Below are positions 16,804 to 26,527 of a stretch of DNA of 64,000 nucleotides, piece by piece. Numbering within the stretch: the stretch's first letter is position 1; the number at the start of each line of letters is the position of its first letter. This stretch comes from Ulvibacterium sp039819225 (GTDB lineage Bacteria; Bacteroidota; Bacteroidia; Flavobacteriales; Flavobacteriaceae): the NCBI GenBank assembly GCA_039819225.1, contig JBCBSN010000001.1:31079-95078 (forward strand), in the 5' to 3' direction. The notes beneath the pieces are model-generated. The model worked only from the letters and a program-made list of their open reading frames with translations. It searched no databases and was not told the DNA's origin. A program made the position numbers and the translations under genes.

Positions 16804-18039
16804 CTATAACAATGTACGGAGATACTGCATAATTTGGACGCTGGCCCCTAGCTTTTCGGCCACATAGGAACCATTGATTTGGCCTATTTCCTTGCGATAG
16901 TCCCTATGGCTAACCAAACGGTTCATCAGTTGAGCGTACGCCTTTTTGGTATCCACGACGAGTATACCGCCCCGTTGTACCAAATCTTCAACCTCCTTGA
17001 ACCCCTCATATTTGGGGCCAACGAGTACGGGAATCCCAAAAACGGCAGGCTCAAGGGTATTGTGAAGTCCGGTAGCAAAGCCTCCGCCCACATAAGCCGT
17101 ATGGGCATAGCGATATATTTTGGTCAATAACCCAATGGTATCTACAATAAGCACGTCATAATCGGAAAGCGAATTGTTTTCGATCTCGGAGTGGCGTATC
17201 GCCTTTTTTTGTATCGTACTTTTCAGCGTGAGGATGTGTTCCGGCTTTATGTTATGGGGTGCCAGCACATATTTTATTTTTAGATTGCTGGAATTGATGT
17301 GCGCCACCAGGATTTTTTCGTCCTCGGGCCAGGTACTGCCGGCCACTAGGCAAAAATGGTCTTTGGCAAAGGTTTCCATGAAATCTAAAAGATTTTGCTG
17401 CTCCAAGATTTGCGATACCCTATCAAACCGGGTATCCCCACTAATCCTAACATTTTGTATACCAATGGATTCCAGCAGTTTCATGGATATTTGATCCTGG
17501 ACGAAAATAGCCTCGAAATTCCGGAGTGCCCCTCTCATAAATCCACCATAAGGCTTAAAATAGATTTTCTTTCTATGGAAAATCGCAGAAATCAGCAGTG
17601 TGGGTATTTGTCTTTCCGAAAGTTGCCGTAAATAGTTGGGCCACACCTCGTATTTCACGAATAGGGCCAATACCGGATTAACTATATTCAAAAATTGTAC
17701 AGCGTTCTGGTGAGTATCCATGGGAAGATAGGCCACAATATCGGCTGAGGGCGTATTCTTTTTCACCTCAAATCCGGAAGGGGAGAAAAAAGTGACCAGG
17801 AGTTTATGAAAAGGGTAGGCCGCTCGCATTTTCTCCAATACGGGGAGTCCCTGTTCAAACTCTCCCAGGGAGGCTACGTGCATCCAAATGATTTTGTCTT
17901 CAGGGGAAATGGCATTTTGCAAATCTTCAAAGACGGTGTCCCTACCCCTGACAAAACGTTTGATCTTCGGGTTAAAAATTGCAATAACCTTGAGCAGGCC
18001 CCAAGATATCGTAACTGCTATGGAATAGATAAGGTACAC
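16804..18039 (-). CDS. waaA: 3-deoxy-D-manno-octulosonic acid transferase
   Basis: Kdo transferase (GT30, also called KdtA), 411 residues. It adds Kdo from CMP-Kdo to lipid A at the cytoplasmic face of the inner membrane. The start is a GTG at 18039, giving an N-terminal membrane anchor (VYLIYSIAVTISWGLL). Family marks are HVASLGEFEQGLPVL near residue 55, which carries the catalytic Glu, VTFFSPSGFE near residue 85, YEVWPNYL near residue 130, SGDTRFDRV near residue 195, and the C-terminal YVGGGFATGLHNTLEPA donor-binding region. A single gene is usual in this phylum. It is divergent from the DegT-family aminotransferase gene; both have TAnnTTTG boxes in the 94-bp shared upstream region. Confidence 0.93.
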   Translation of the reverse strand: MYLIYSIAVTISWGLLKVIAIFNPKIKRFVRGRDTVFEDLQNAISPEDKIIWMHVASLGEFEQGLPVLEKMRAAYPFHKLLVTFFSPSGFEVKKNTPSADIVAYLPMDTHQNAVQFLNIVNPVLALFVKYEVWPNYLRQLSERQIPTLLISAIFHRKKIYFKPYGGFMRGALRNFEAIFVQDQISMKLLESIGIQNVRISGDTRFDRVSQILEQQNLLDFMETFAKDHFCLVAGSTWPEDEKILVAHINSSNLKIKYVLAPHNIKPEHILTLKSTIQKKAIRHSEIENNSLSDYDVLIVDTIGLLTKIYRYAHTAYVGGGFATGLHNTLEPAVFGIPVLVGPKYEGFKEVEDLVQRGGILVVDTKKAYAQLMNRLVSHRDYRKEIGQINGSYVAEKLGASVQIMQYLRTLL

Positions 18040-18056
18040 CCAAAAATCCTTTACGA

Positions 18057-18064
18057 CAAAATTA
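18057..18064 (-). promoter_or_regulatory. Probable -7 box of the waaA promoter
   Basis: TAATTTTG on the - strand fits the Bacteroidota -7 consensus TAnnTTTG exactly and ends 17 bases before the GTG start of waaA. A TTG that could serve as a -33 box lies too close, so only the -7 part is well supported. Confidence 0.45.
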
Positions 18065-18106
18065 CGGTTCTTTGGTCAAATGGATATTTAGGCTGGGCTT
18101 ATTTTG

Positions 18107-18114
18107 TAACTTTG
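18107..18114 (+). promoter_or_regulatory. Probable -7 box of the DegT-aminotransferase promoter
   Basis: TAACTTTG on the + strand matches TAnnTTTG and ends 19 bases before the start codon at 18134. With the - strand box at 18057-18064 it forms a compact divergent promoter. No well-spaced TTG is found for the -33 position. Confidence 0.5.
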
Positions 18115-18133
18115 CGCCCTGAATACATGAGTT

Positions 18134-19288
18134 ATGAGAAAAATTCAAATGGTAGATCTAGGAGGGCAATACCAACCTATAAAAGAGCAGATAAACCAGT
18201 CCATTTCGGCTATTTTGGAAAGTTCGGCCTTTATTAATGGGCCAGAGGTACATGCTTTTCAAAAGGACTTGGAAGACTATCTTGGGATAAAACATGTAAT
18301 ACCGTGTGGCAATGGTACAGATGCCCTACAGATCGCCATGATGGGACTCGGGCTTCGACCCGGCGATGAGGTCATTACGGCGGATTTTACCTTTGCGGCC
18401 ACAGTGGAGGTCATTGCCCTATTGCAATTGACCCCGGTGTTGGTAGATGTAGATCCGGTTACCTTTAATATTGATGTGGAGGCCATAAAGAGGGCCATTA
18501 CGCCAAGGACCAAGGCCATAGTTCCGGTACATCTTTTTGGGCAATGTGCCCCTATGGATGCGATTATGGCCTTGGCAAAGGAGCACGGGTTATATGTTAT
18601 AGAGGATAATGCCCAGGCCATTGGTGCGGACTATAGTTCTGCCGATGGTATCAAAAAGAAAGCCGGCACCATAGGACATTTGGGCTGTACGTCTTTTTTC
18701 CCGTCTAAAAACTTAGGTGCCTATGGCGATGGTGGTGCCATTTTTACCAATGATGATGATTTGGCCCATACCATTAGGGGCATGGTAAATCATGGGATGT
18801 ACAAACGCTATCATCACGATGTTATTGGGGTGAATTCCCGTTTGGATTCCATCCAGGCTGCTGTTTTACGGGCCAAATTGCCCAAACTGGACGCGTACTG
18901 CACCGCACGAAGGATCGCGGCCCAAAAATACGGTGAGGCCTTTAACAAGCAGGAACATATCCTAACACCGGTAATCGTGAACAATTGCCAGGGAAGCTGT
19001 GAGAACTGTACCTGCCATGTGTTCCATCAATACACCTTACGGATAACCAACGGGAAAAGGGATGGCCTGGCGAAGCATTTGGCCGATAAAGGCATTCCTT
19101 TTGGTATTTATTATCCCATTCCTTTACACAGACAAAAGGCCTACACCGATGAACGTTATAATGAGTTGGATTTCCCGGTGACCAATCAACTCGTAGAGGA
19201 AGTAATCTCGCTGCCCATGCATACGGAATTGGATGATGAGCAAATCAATTTTATAACCGATACCGTTATCCAATTTGTAGAGGATTGA
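18134..19288 (+). CDS. DegT/DnrJ/EryC1/StrS-family sugar aminotransferase
   Basis: PLP-dependent aminotransferase of 384 residues acting on a nucleotide-linked keto-sugar, as used for amino sugars of surface polysaccharides. PLP contacts are visible: GNGTDAL near residue 59, ED.AQA-like VIEDNAQAIGA near residue 155, and the Schiff-base lysine K192 in FFPSKNLGAYGDGG. HVFHQYTLRI near residue 295 is the family substrate region. Just before it lies an unusual cysteine group, C285-x3-C289-x2-C292-x-C294, which classical members such as ArnB do not have. The gene is divergent from waaA and is followed, 146 bp later, by galE, which fits a role in envelope glycan synthesis. The exact sugar is unknown. 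Confidence 0.9.
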   Translation: MRKIQMVDLGGQYQPIKEQINQSISAILESSAFINGPEVHAFQKDLEDYLGIKHVIPCGNGTDALQIAMMGLGLRPGDEVITADFTFAATVEVIALLQLTPVLVDVDPVTFNIDVEAIKRAITPRTKAIVPVHLFGQCAPMDAIMALAKEHGLYVIEDNAQAIGADYSSADGIKKKAGTIGHLGCTSFFPSKNLGAYGDGGAIFTNDDDLAHTIRGMVNHGMYKRYHHDVIGVNSRLDSIQAAVLRAKLPKLDAYCTARRIAAQKYGEAFNKQEHILTPVIVNNCQGSCENCTCHVFHQYTLRITNGKRDGLAKHLADKGIPFGIYYPIPLHRQKAYTDERYNELDFPVTNQLVEEVISLPMHTELDDEQINFITDTVIQFVED

Positions 19289-19434
19289 TTTCTTGTCTAT
19301 TTGGAAATGTATCGATTTTGAAGAATTGAAAATGGATTCGTTAAAATTAGAACTCACAATTTCTTTTTGAGTTCATAAACAACAAACAATAGGCTTGAAT
19401 TTGATGTTTGAGCTTGTATTTGAATTTGAATAGC

Positions 19435-20451
19435 ATGAAAATACTCGTAACCGGAGGATTGGGATTTATAGGATCCCATACCGTCGTAGAATTACAGAAC
19501 GAAGGCTTTGAAGTGGTCATCATTGATGATTGCTCCAATGCAGATGAGTCCGTTTTGGAGGGCATTGCGGCCATTACGGGGCAGCTTCCCATTTTTGAAA
19601 AATTGGATCTCCGCGAAAAAGCGGCTATTCGGGACTTCTTTAATCGTCATGAGGATATTGCAGGTGTCATCCATTTTGCCGCCTCCAAGGCAGTAGGCGA
19701 AAGTGTGCAAAAACCCTTGTTGTACTATGAGAACAATCTGGGGACTTTGGTTTATCTACTTCAAGAGTTATCCAAAAAGAGCAAGGCCAGTTTTATCTTT
19801 AGTTCTTCCTGCACGGTTTATGGACAGGCCGATAAGATGCCCATAACGGAGGATGCCCCGGTAAAGCCGGCAGAGTCCCCGTATGGCAATACCAAGCAGA
19901 TCGGGGAGGAGATTATCCGGGATACCTGTAAGGTTACCCCAAGTCTGCAGGCCATATCCCTGCGTTATTTTAATCCAATGGGAGCCCATCCCAGTGCGGA
20001 GATAGGGGAGCTGCCTAGAGGCGTGCCTCAAAACTTGGTGCCCTTTATAACCCAGACCGGTATGGGCCTCAGGGAACAACTTTCCGTTTTTGGGGACGAC
20101 TATCCCACGGAGGACGGTACCTGTATCCGGGACTATATTTACGTAGTGGATCTGGCCAAGGCCCACGTAGTGGCCCTCAAACGATTATTGGAAAGGAAAA
20201 ACACACAGAATTACGAAGTCTTTAACGTTGGAACTGGAAAAGGAAGCTCGGTTTTGGAGGTAATCCAGAGCTTTGAAAGGGTCTCTGGACAAAAATTGAA
20301 CTACAAGATTGTAAATCGTAGACCTGGGGATATTACCGCCGCCTATGCGGATACGACAAAGGCCAATTCGGTGTTGGGATGGCAATCCGAATACAGTCTT
20401 GATCAGGCCATGAAGACCGCTTGGGATTGGGAGCAAAAGATTCGGGGTTAA
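19435..20451 (+). CDS. galE: UDP-glucose 4-epimerase
   Basis: Extended SDR epimerase, 338 residues from the ATG at 19435, the standard GalE length. An in-frame TTG at 19408 would add nine odd residues and is rejected. The NAD motif is TGGLGFIGSH at the N-terminus, the catalytic Ser lies in FSSSCTVYGQ, and the YxxxK pair is in SPYGNTKQIGEE. LRYFNPMGAHPS and the RPGDI..AYAD stretch near the end are typical of GalE. It interconverts UDP-glucose and UDP-galactose for glycan synthesis and galactose use. Neighbours waaA and the DegT aminotransferase point to envelope work. Confidence 0.94.
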   Translation: MKILVTGGLGFIGSHTVVELQNEGFEVVIIDDCSNADESVLEGIAAITGQLPIFEKLDLREKAAIRDFFNRHEDIAGVIHFAASKAVGESVQKPLLYYENNLGTLVYLLQELSKKSKASFIFSSSCTVYGQADKMPITEDAPVKPAESPYGNTKQIGEEIIRDTCKVTPSLQAISLRYFNPMGAHPSAEIGELPRGVPQNLVPFITQTGMGLREQLSVFGDDYPTEDGTCIRDYIYVVDLAKAHVVALKRLLERKNTQNYEVFNVGTGKGSSVLEVIQSFERVSGQKLNYKIVNRRPGDITAAYADTTKANSVLGWQSEYSLDQAMKTAWDWEQKIRG

Positions 20452-20589
20452 ATTCCCGATTGGACATTACCAAAATTCTTTTCTCTGCTATTTGGAATTT
20501 GAAATTTATTGCCGGCCGGGCAACCGGTTTGGAATGTACTTTTTTAGGCCATAGGGCCAATAGGACCAAAAGGATTCTAGATTATTATC

Positions 20590-20964
20590 ATGGATTTTAC
20601 GGACAGTGGGGCACTTTTAGACGAGGCCAAGCGTCTTGATCTTTACGATGCACTGGTAGTACAATTAGAAAAAGATTTTGGATTGGCCAATATCCCTACG
20701 AGTTTCACCGTGGAGGGTGGGCGAGAATCTTTGTTGCCCAAAGCATTGCGAGCCGCTCTACATGAAAAGCTCTATGTATTGATCCTGGAAAAGTTTGATA
20801 GATACCTAAATCTTTTATATATCATAGATGTTCCGGAAAAAGCCTTTAAGGGAATTCAAATTACAGATGCGGTAGAGGTCGCCGAGCAAGTGTGTTTTCT
20901 GGTCTTAAAAAGGGAATTTCAAAAGGTATGGTACAGGGAAAATCCGTCTTCGGGGATAGCTTAG
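20590..20964 (+). CDS. Conserved-looking hypothetical protein (124 residues)
   Basis: I do not recognise a named family. The protein is soluble and mixed alpha/beta by appearance, starting MDFTDSGALLDEAKRLDLY, with a hydrophobic central strand (LYVLILEKF...LLYIIDVPE) and a final helix ending in FQKVWYRENPS. The length, ATG start and codon use are those of a real gene. It stands alone between galE (138 bp upstream) and the sigma factor gene (237 bp downstream). It may be a lineage-specific cytoplasmic protein; no function is proposed. The 237-bp gap after it shows no further feature. Confidence 0.7.
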   Translation: MDFTDSGALLDEAKRLDLYDALVVQLEKDFGLANIPTSFTVEGGRESLLPKALRAALHEKLYVLILEKFDRYLNLLYIIDVPEKAFKGIQITDAVEVAEQVCFLVLKREFQKVWYRENPSSGIA

Positions 20965-21201
20965 ACGGCCAGAAGTATTCTCCTTTTTTATTATTCATAC
21001 ATGAAGAAAACCTAACTAGTTATAGGGCAATGCTTGGCAAAATGAATCCTAATAAGTAAAACGTGATGTACATAAATCGGGGAGCGTGCCCTTTGAGGGT
21101 GTTTTTTAAGAATGGATTTTAAGGACATCCGAAATTCTTAAACATAACTTAATCCCAAGGTAGCCAAAAAATAGTAGTATTGTTCTAAATAGTTACGGAC
21201 A

Positions 21202-21744
21202 ATGCCCGATTTGGGAAACACGGATTTTGCACTTCTGAAAAAGGACAACGCCTTGGCCTTTAGAAGAATCTATGAAGAATTCTGGGAAGGTCTTTTTAGG
21301 GTTTCGTTCGGTATTTTACAAGATGAAGCCTTGGCCAAGGATATTGTGCAAGAGGTTTTTGTAACTATCTGGACAAAGCGGAAGACCCTGGATATTTCTC
21401 ATGGCAAAGCCTACCTCTACAGGGCCGTTAAACTTCGCTGTTTTGAATACCTCAGAAAGGGAAGGATACCCCGGATCGTTTTGGATAGGGCATCGCAAAT
21501 TGCCCAGGAGCATACGTTTGAGGATAACTTGGACCTAATGGATACCCAACAACGATTAGAAAAAGGAATGGCCAATATACCTAAAAAGAGTTTGCAGGTA
21601 TTTAAGATGAGTCGTTTCCAAAAACTGTCCAACCAAGAAATTGCTGAAGAATTACAGGTCTCCCCTAAAACGGTGGAATATCATATTACGAAATCCCTTC
21701 GGCATTTAAGACAAGTACTTACTAGTATATACTTCTTTTTTTAG
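21202..21744 (+). CDS. ECF RNA polymerase sigma factor, FecI-like
   Basis: A 180-residue extracytoplasmic-function sigma factor. Region 2 covers roughly residues 15-80 (FRRIYEEFWEGLFRVSF then AKDIVQEVFVTIWTKR), and region 4 covers 115-170 with the helix-turn-helix LSNQEIAEELQVSPKTVEYHI. Length and the final aromatic tail are typical of Bacteroidota FecI-like factors. It is followed by a FecR anti-sigma gene (142 bp to its ATG) and then by SusC and SusD. In such loci the SusC N-terminal signalling domain passes substrate occupancy through the anti-sigma factor to this protein, which then turns on susCD. That mechanism is known for the family and inferred here. Confidence 0.92.
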   Translation: MPDLGNTDFALLKKDNALAFRRIYEEFWEGLFRVSFGILQDEALAKDIVQEVFVTIWTKRKTLDISHGKAYLYRAVKLRCFEYLRKGRIPRIVLDRASQIAQEHTFEDNLDLMDTQQRLEKGMANIPKKSLQVFKMSRFQKLSNQEIAEELQVSPKTVEYHITKSLRHLRQVLTSIYFFF

Positions 21745-21885
21745 GGTAGGTTTCCCTGTGAAGGCCCTTTGTGTTCTATGGCTTTGACCCGGATTTGGCC
21801 ATTTCTATGAAAAATCTCTTTTTTTCATCTTTTTGTTTAGGGTACCTCCCCTTTTTTGCATCTACAGGGTAAAGACCCTACGGTT

Positions 21886-22890
21886 ATGGATGAAAATAGG
21901 TTAAAGGAACTGTTGGATAACTATCTAAGCGGCAAGGGTTCCCCAGAGGAACGGCGACTTCTTGATTCCCTTTTCGAAAGCTATAAGGGCTATGCCCCTA
22001 AAGGGGAAATCTCTCCTTTGGAGATGGAGACCATGGATAGGGAACTGCTCTTTAAGGAAATTAAAGAGAGGATTCACAAGGTGGAAAACGCAACACACGG
22101 AAAAACGATACGCCCCTATTTGAGGTGGTGGGCCGTGGCGGCATCCATTTTACTTTTGGTGGGCATGGGATGGGGACTTTTATCAAACGAGAAGGATTTG
22201 AATCCTTTAGACACCGTTGTCATGCAATCCAAAAGCACCGATTGGGGGCAAAAATCCAATATCGTTTTGGCTGATGGTACAAAGGTGCGCCTTAACTCGG
22301 GTAGTACATTGGATTTTCCCCAAGACTTTAAGGGAAAAACGGAGCGGAAGGTACGTTTGCAAGGAGAGGCCTTTTTTGAGGTAACCCCAAATCCGGACAA
22401 ACCTTTTTTGATTGAGACAGATCAACTGACTACCAAAGTCCTTGGGACTTCCTTTAACATAAGGGCCTATGCCGAAGAAGACCAAGCGCTGGTGACCGTG
22501 GCGACCGGAAAGGTACAGGTGTTCAAGGAGAAATCGATAAAAGAAACGGCTAGGGTAGACTTGACCCCAAATGAGCAGGCCCTATTCCGCAAAACCCAGG
22601 ATACGCTTGAAAAAAAGACCGTAGCGATCGGGCCGCATATCGATTGGAAAAACGGCATTATCCATATTACCGACCATACCTTGGGCGAAGCAGCTATGAT
22701 TTTAGAAAACTGGTACGGTATAGAGATTCACTTTTCAAATGAGGAAATAGCGGGCTGCCACCTTACCGCCGCCTATGATAACCAAAGCCTAGCGGTAGTT
22801 ATGGAAAGTATTGCTCGGGTAAAAGGACTGGAATACCATATGGAAGATGGGGGCAAACGTGTGGTATTTAGCGGTAAATGCAAGGATTAA
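21886..22890 (+). CDS. FecR-family anti-sigma factor
   Basis: A 334-residue trans-membrane anti-sigma protein from the ATG at 21886; a TTG ten codons earlier is a less likely start. The short cytoplasmic N-terminus (about 1-75) binds the sigma factor, one membrane helix follows (WWAVAASILLLVGMGWGLL, about 82-100), and the periplasmic part carries the FecR domain (NIVLADGTKVRLNSGSTLDF, then GEAFFEVTP) and a C-terminal DUF4974 domain (the GEAAMILENWYGIEIHF region). It faces the STN domain of the SusC protein encoded 165 bp downstream. Sigma, FecR and SusCD lie in the standard order. Confidence 0.9.
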   Translation: MDENRLKELLDNYLSGKGSPEERRLLDSLFESYKGYAPKGEISPLEMETMDRELLFKEIKERIHKVENATHGKTIRPYLRWWAVAASILLLVGMGWGLLSNEKDLNPLDTVVMQSKSTDWGQKSNIVLADGTKVRLNSGSTLDFPQDFKGKTERKVRLQGEAFFEVTPNPDKPFLIETDQLTTKVLGTSFNIRAYAEEDQALVTVATGKVQVFKEKSIKETARVDLTPNEQALFRKTQDTLEKKTVAIGPHIDWKNGIIHITDHTLGEAAMILENWYGIEIHFSNEEIAGCHLTAAYDNQSLAVVMESIARVKGLEYHMEDGGKRVVFSGKCKD

Positions 22891-23055
22891 GAACTCAAGA
22901 CGAATTCAAATTACATATAACTAAAAAACGAAGCCTATGGGATAATATGAAAATGAGAAAAAAGAAGGCAGCCTGTACAACTTTGGCGAGTGCGGACAGA
23001 CTGCCGGTAGTTCAATAATTAAGGATATCATAACCATTAAACATTTTGTGAAAGT

Positions 23056-26000
23056 ATGAATTCACTAACAATTAAACAATTTATCAAGTTGGCATTCCAT
23101 TCCTTCTGTTTGCTTCTGGTAGTGGCACTTTTGAATCCTGTATTTGGTTCGGAGGCAAGGGGGCAACGTTTGGAGAACATAACCGTGAATCTCAATTCCA
23201 GAAATGCCTCGGTCATCGAGGTATTAGAGGATATAGAGAATCAGACAGCTTTCAGCTTTGTATATGACAGAAAGGTAAACCGCCTAAGGAATACTTACGA
23301 TTTGGACTACCGTAACGTTTCGTTGCGATCGGTTTTGGAGGTATTGGCGAAGGATGCAAAACTCATTTTTAGACGGCTGAACGAAACCATTGCCATCGAA
23401 GTCACACCGACCGCACAAGATCGTGTAGTGGAATTGCAGGCTATTACCATTAGCGGATTGGTCCTGGACGCGGAGGGGAACCCCTTGCCCGGGGCAAGTG
23501 TAGTGGAGGCAGGCACTACTAATGGTACCACAACGGATTTTGATGGCATGTTTATGATAGAGGTACAAAGTGGTATTGCTTTCCTGGAGATATCCTATGT
23601 AGGGTTTATTCCGCAGCAGATAAAGGTAGGTAACCAAGAGTATCTGGAAATAACCTTGATCGAGGACGATTTTCAATTAAGTGAAGTGGTTGTGGTGGGC
23701 TACGGTTCTATAAACAGGGCCAATGTCACCAGTGCTATATCCTCAATTGCGTCGAACGATTTTGAGGATCTTCCGGTGACCAGTATTGAGCAGGCCATTG
23801 CCGGCCAACTTGCAGGTGTAGAGATAACCCAAAACTCGGGGCAGCCCGGTGCCGCGAATGGGATAACCATACGAGGAGTAAGTACTATTACTGCAGGGGC
23901 CCAACCCCTGGTCGTCGTAGATGGGTTGGCTTTGGCCGAAACCACATCTTTGAATACCATCAATCCAAATGATATCGAATCGGTGGAAGTGCTAAAGGAT
24001 GCCGCTTCCGCAGCCATTTATGGTTCAAGGGGGGCCAATGGCGTTATCCTCATTACCACCAAGAAGGGTCGTAAAGGCAAACCCCAATTCAGCTTTAATT
24101 CCTTCGTAGGGTTCCAGGAGGTAGCCGAAAAATTGGATCTGCTCAACGCCTATCAACATGCGGAGTTCAGTAGGGATGCTAGGAACAATTACTATTTGCA
24201 GTTTGATGATGGTACGTTTTCAACAAACGATGACACCGCTACCAGGGAGGCCAATGCGGCAGCACTGGGCTTTAATCCCAGGAAAGCGATTATACCCAGT
24301 TTCATGCAACCCTACCTGGATGGGGTGCAAGGTCTTACGGATACGGATTGGCAAGACGAACTGTTCCGAACGGCCTTGATCCAAAATTATCAGCTTGGGG
24401 TAACCGGTGGGAGCGAAAATTCTTCCTATTTCATTTCCGGGGATTATTTTGACCAAGAGGGTATTGTTGAGGGTACGGATTTTGAACGTTTTAGTTTCCG
24501 CGCCAATTTTGAGACCCGATTTTCCGATAAATTCAAATTTGGGATCAATTTGGCACCCTCGCTGCAACAGGAGAATGTAGTTGAGACCGGGTTTAGCAAT
24601 GGCCCCATAAATACCTTATATACGGCACTTCCCTATTTCCCTGTCCGAAACGAAGATGGTTCCTTGGCCATAAGCGATCAGACCATAGCGGCCACGGAAG
24701 GGGATCAGGCGCGAACCGAAAATCCGGTAGCTTTGGCTACATTGAACAAAGATTTTCGAAGAACCTTCGTTTTCCAAGGGGGTACTTTTTTGGAATATGA
24801 GGTAATCCCCGGTCTTAAGGCCAAAACATATTGGGGGATAGATATAACCAGTAGGAGAAGGGACGTGTTCCGACCTTCTTCCGTGGGGAGAAGAAATAAT
24901 CCCGCCCCAGTAGATGCATTCGGGCTAAATTCATCCTTGGACAGGATAAACTGGTTAATAGAGAATACGGTTGATTACACAAAGATTTTTGGGGAGAAGC
25001 ATAATTTCAATGCCCTTTTCGGGCTTACGTATCAAGAACAGACCGAGGATTTCAATGAAACTCGGGCTATTGGTTTTCCAAATGATTTGGTCGAAACCCT
25101 AAATGCCGGTATTGTAGATAGAGAAGCCGCATTTAGTCGTAAAAACACCTTGGTTTCCTATTTGGCCAGGGTCCAATATGATTATGATGGAAAGTATTTG
25201 TTGGCCGCGGCGATACGTCGGGATGGTTCCTCACGCTTTGGGGCGAACAACAGATTTGGAACATTTCCGTCGCTCTCTGCGGGTTATAGAATAAGCGATG
25301 AATCCTTTTTCCCCAAGTCGGATTTTTTGAGCAACCTAAAAATTAGGGCCAGTTGGGGTTTGGCCGGGAACAATCAAATAGGGGATTTCGCCGCCCAAGC
25401 CCTGCTGGAAGAATCCAACGCCATTATCAATGGCGGTATTGCCAATGGACTTTCTACATCCACTGCGCCAAATGCAAATTTGGGCTGGGAACAGACCAGT
25501 ACCTTGGATTTTGGTTTGGATTTTGGATTTTTCAAAAATCGGTTGTCCGCCAGTTTCGATTATTATGTAGCCACCACGGATGACCTTTTATTGGAAGTAC
25601 CGGTTCCCGCCCATAGCGGATTTACCACTTCATTGCAAAATATTGGGAAGGTCGAAAATCGGGGTTTTGAAGCTACCATCAGGGCCAATTATGAGCTGGG
25701 GCAATTAAGGGCGGTCACAAACCTAAATTTTTCCACCAACCAAAACGAAGTATTGGAATTGGGGCCGGGCCAAGAGGAAATAATCGTAGGGGGACGTTCA
25801 ATTACCAGGCTAGGAGGGGAACTAGGAGCCAATTACGGATATGCGACAGATGGGATTTTTACCTCCCAGCAGGAAATTGATAGTAGGCCAAGCCTGCCCA
25901 ATGCCCAAGTTGGGGAATACATATATGTAGATGCCAATGGGGATGGTGAAATAAATGCGGACGATAGGGTAGAACAAGGGTCGGTTTTTCCGGATTACTC

Positions 26001-26499
26001 CATCGGATTGAACCAAAGCTTCAGGTATAAAAATTTTGACCTCGGAATAGTAGTCCAAAGCGTGCAAGGAGTCACTATCCATAACCGATCCTCCAGCGTT
26101 CAGTTGTTTAATCCGGAAGGATGGAGCAACCAATCCCTGGAATACTTTAACAACTATTACACCCCGGAACGAGGGGAAAACGCCATCTATGCGCGACCCA
26201 ATTCCATTCCTAGGGACAATGGTTTTTATAGGGAGACGGATTTGTTGAAGGATGATGGGTCTTTTACACGGATCAGGAACATCACCCTGGGCTATACCTT
26301 GCCCAATTCCGTTGCCAAAGCATTGGATATTGTATCACTTCGGGTATATCTAAGTTCCAAGAACCCCTTCACATTTACGGATTTTAGGGGATTCAACCCA
26401 GAGCAAAGATCGGGGGGAGCCTTAAGCCCGGTGGTCAATGATTGGGCCAACTATCCCCTGGAGCGGTCATTTGTGCTTGGTTTTAATTTGACATTTTAA
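23056..26499 (+). CDS. SusC/RagA-family TonB-dependent outer-membrane transporter with STN domain
   Basis: A 1147-residue outer-membrane porin-gate for import of an oligomeric nutrient with its SusD partner. The N-terminus has a signal peptide (about 1-36), then an STN secretin/TonB signalling domain (about 50-115, the part that talks to FecR), a carboxypeptidase-regulatory-like domain (about 145-205, GLVLDAEGNPLPGASVVEAG), the SusC hallmark SEVVVVGYGS as TonB-box region, and the plug (RGVSTITAGAQPLVVVDG, ASAAIYGSRGANGVILITTK). The rest is a 22-strand barrel ending in the aromatic FVLGFNLTF. The substrate is unknown, but the next gene in the locus is a phosphodiesterase rather than a glycosidase. 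Confidence 0.94.
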   Translation: MNSLTIKQFIKLAFHSFCLLLVVALLNPVFGSEARGQRLENITVNLNSRNASVIEVLEDIENQTAFSFVYDRKVNRLRNTYDLDYRNVSLRSVLEVLAKDAKLIFRRLNETIAIEVTPTAQDRVVELQAITISGLVLDAEGNPLPGASVVEAGTTNGTTTDFDGMFMIEVQSGIAFLEISYVGFIPQQIKVGNQEYLEITLIEDDFQLSEVVVVGYGSINRANVTSAISSIASNDFEDLPVTSIEQAIAGQLAGVEITQNSGQPGAANGITIRGVSTITAGAQPLVVVDGLALAETTSLNTINPNDIESVEVLKDAASAAIYGSRGANGVILITTKKGRKGKPQFSFNSFVGFQEVAEKLDLLNAYQHAEFSRDARNNYYLQFDDGTFSTNDDTATREANAAALGFNPRKAIIPSFMQPYLDGVQGLTDTDWQDELFRTALIQNYQLGVTGGSENSSYFISGDYFDQEGIVEGTDFERFSFRANFETRFSDKFKFGINLAPSLQQENVVETGFSNGPINTLYTALPYFPVRNEDGSLAISDQTIAATEGDQARTENPVALATLNKDFRRTFVFQGGTFLEYEVIPGLKAKTYWGIDITSRRRDVFRPSSVGRRNNPAPVDAFGLNSSLDRINWLIENTVDYTKIFGEKHNFNALFGLTYQEQTEDFNETRAIGFPNDLVETLNAGIVDREAAFSRKNTLVSYLARVQYDYDGKYLLAAAIRRDGSSRFGANNRFGTFPSLSAGYRISDESFFPKSDFLSNLKIRASWGLAGNNQIGDFAAQALLEESNAIINGGIANGLSTSTAPNANLGWEQTSTLDFGLDFGFFKNRLSASFDYYVATTDDLLLEVPVPAHSGFTTSLQNIGKVENRGFEATIRANYELGQLRAVTNLNFSTNQNEVLELGPGQEEIIVGGRSITRLGGELGANYGYATDGIFTSQQEIDSRPSLPNAQVGEYIYVDANGDGEINADDRVEQGSVFPDYSIGLNQSFRYKNFDLGIVVQSVQGVTIHNRSSSVQLFNPEGWSNQSLEYFNNYYTPERGENAIYARPNSIPRDNGFYRETDLLKDDGSFTRIRNITLGYTLPNSVAKALDIVSLRVYLSSKNPFTFTDFRGFNPEQRSGGALSPVVNDWANYPLERSFVLGFNLTF

Positions 26500-26527
26500 T
26501 ATTGACGATTCAAAGATTTTTAAAGAA

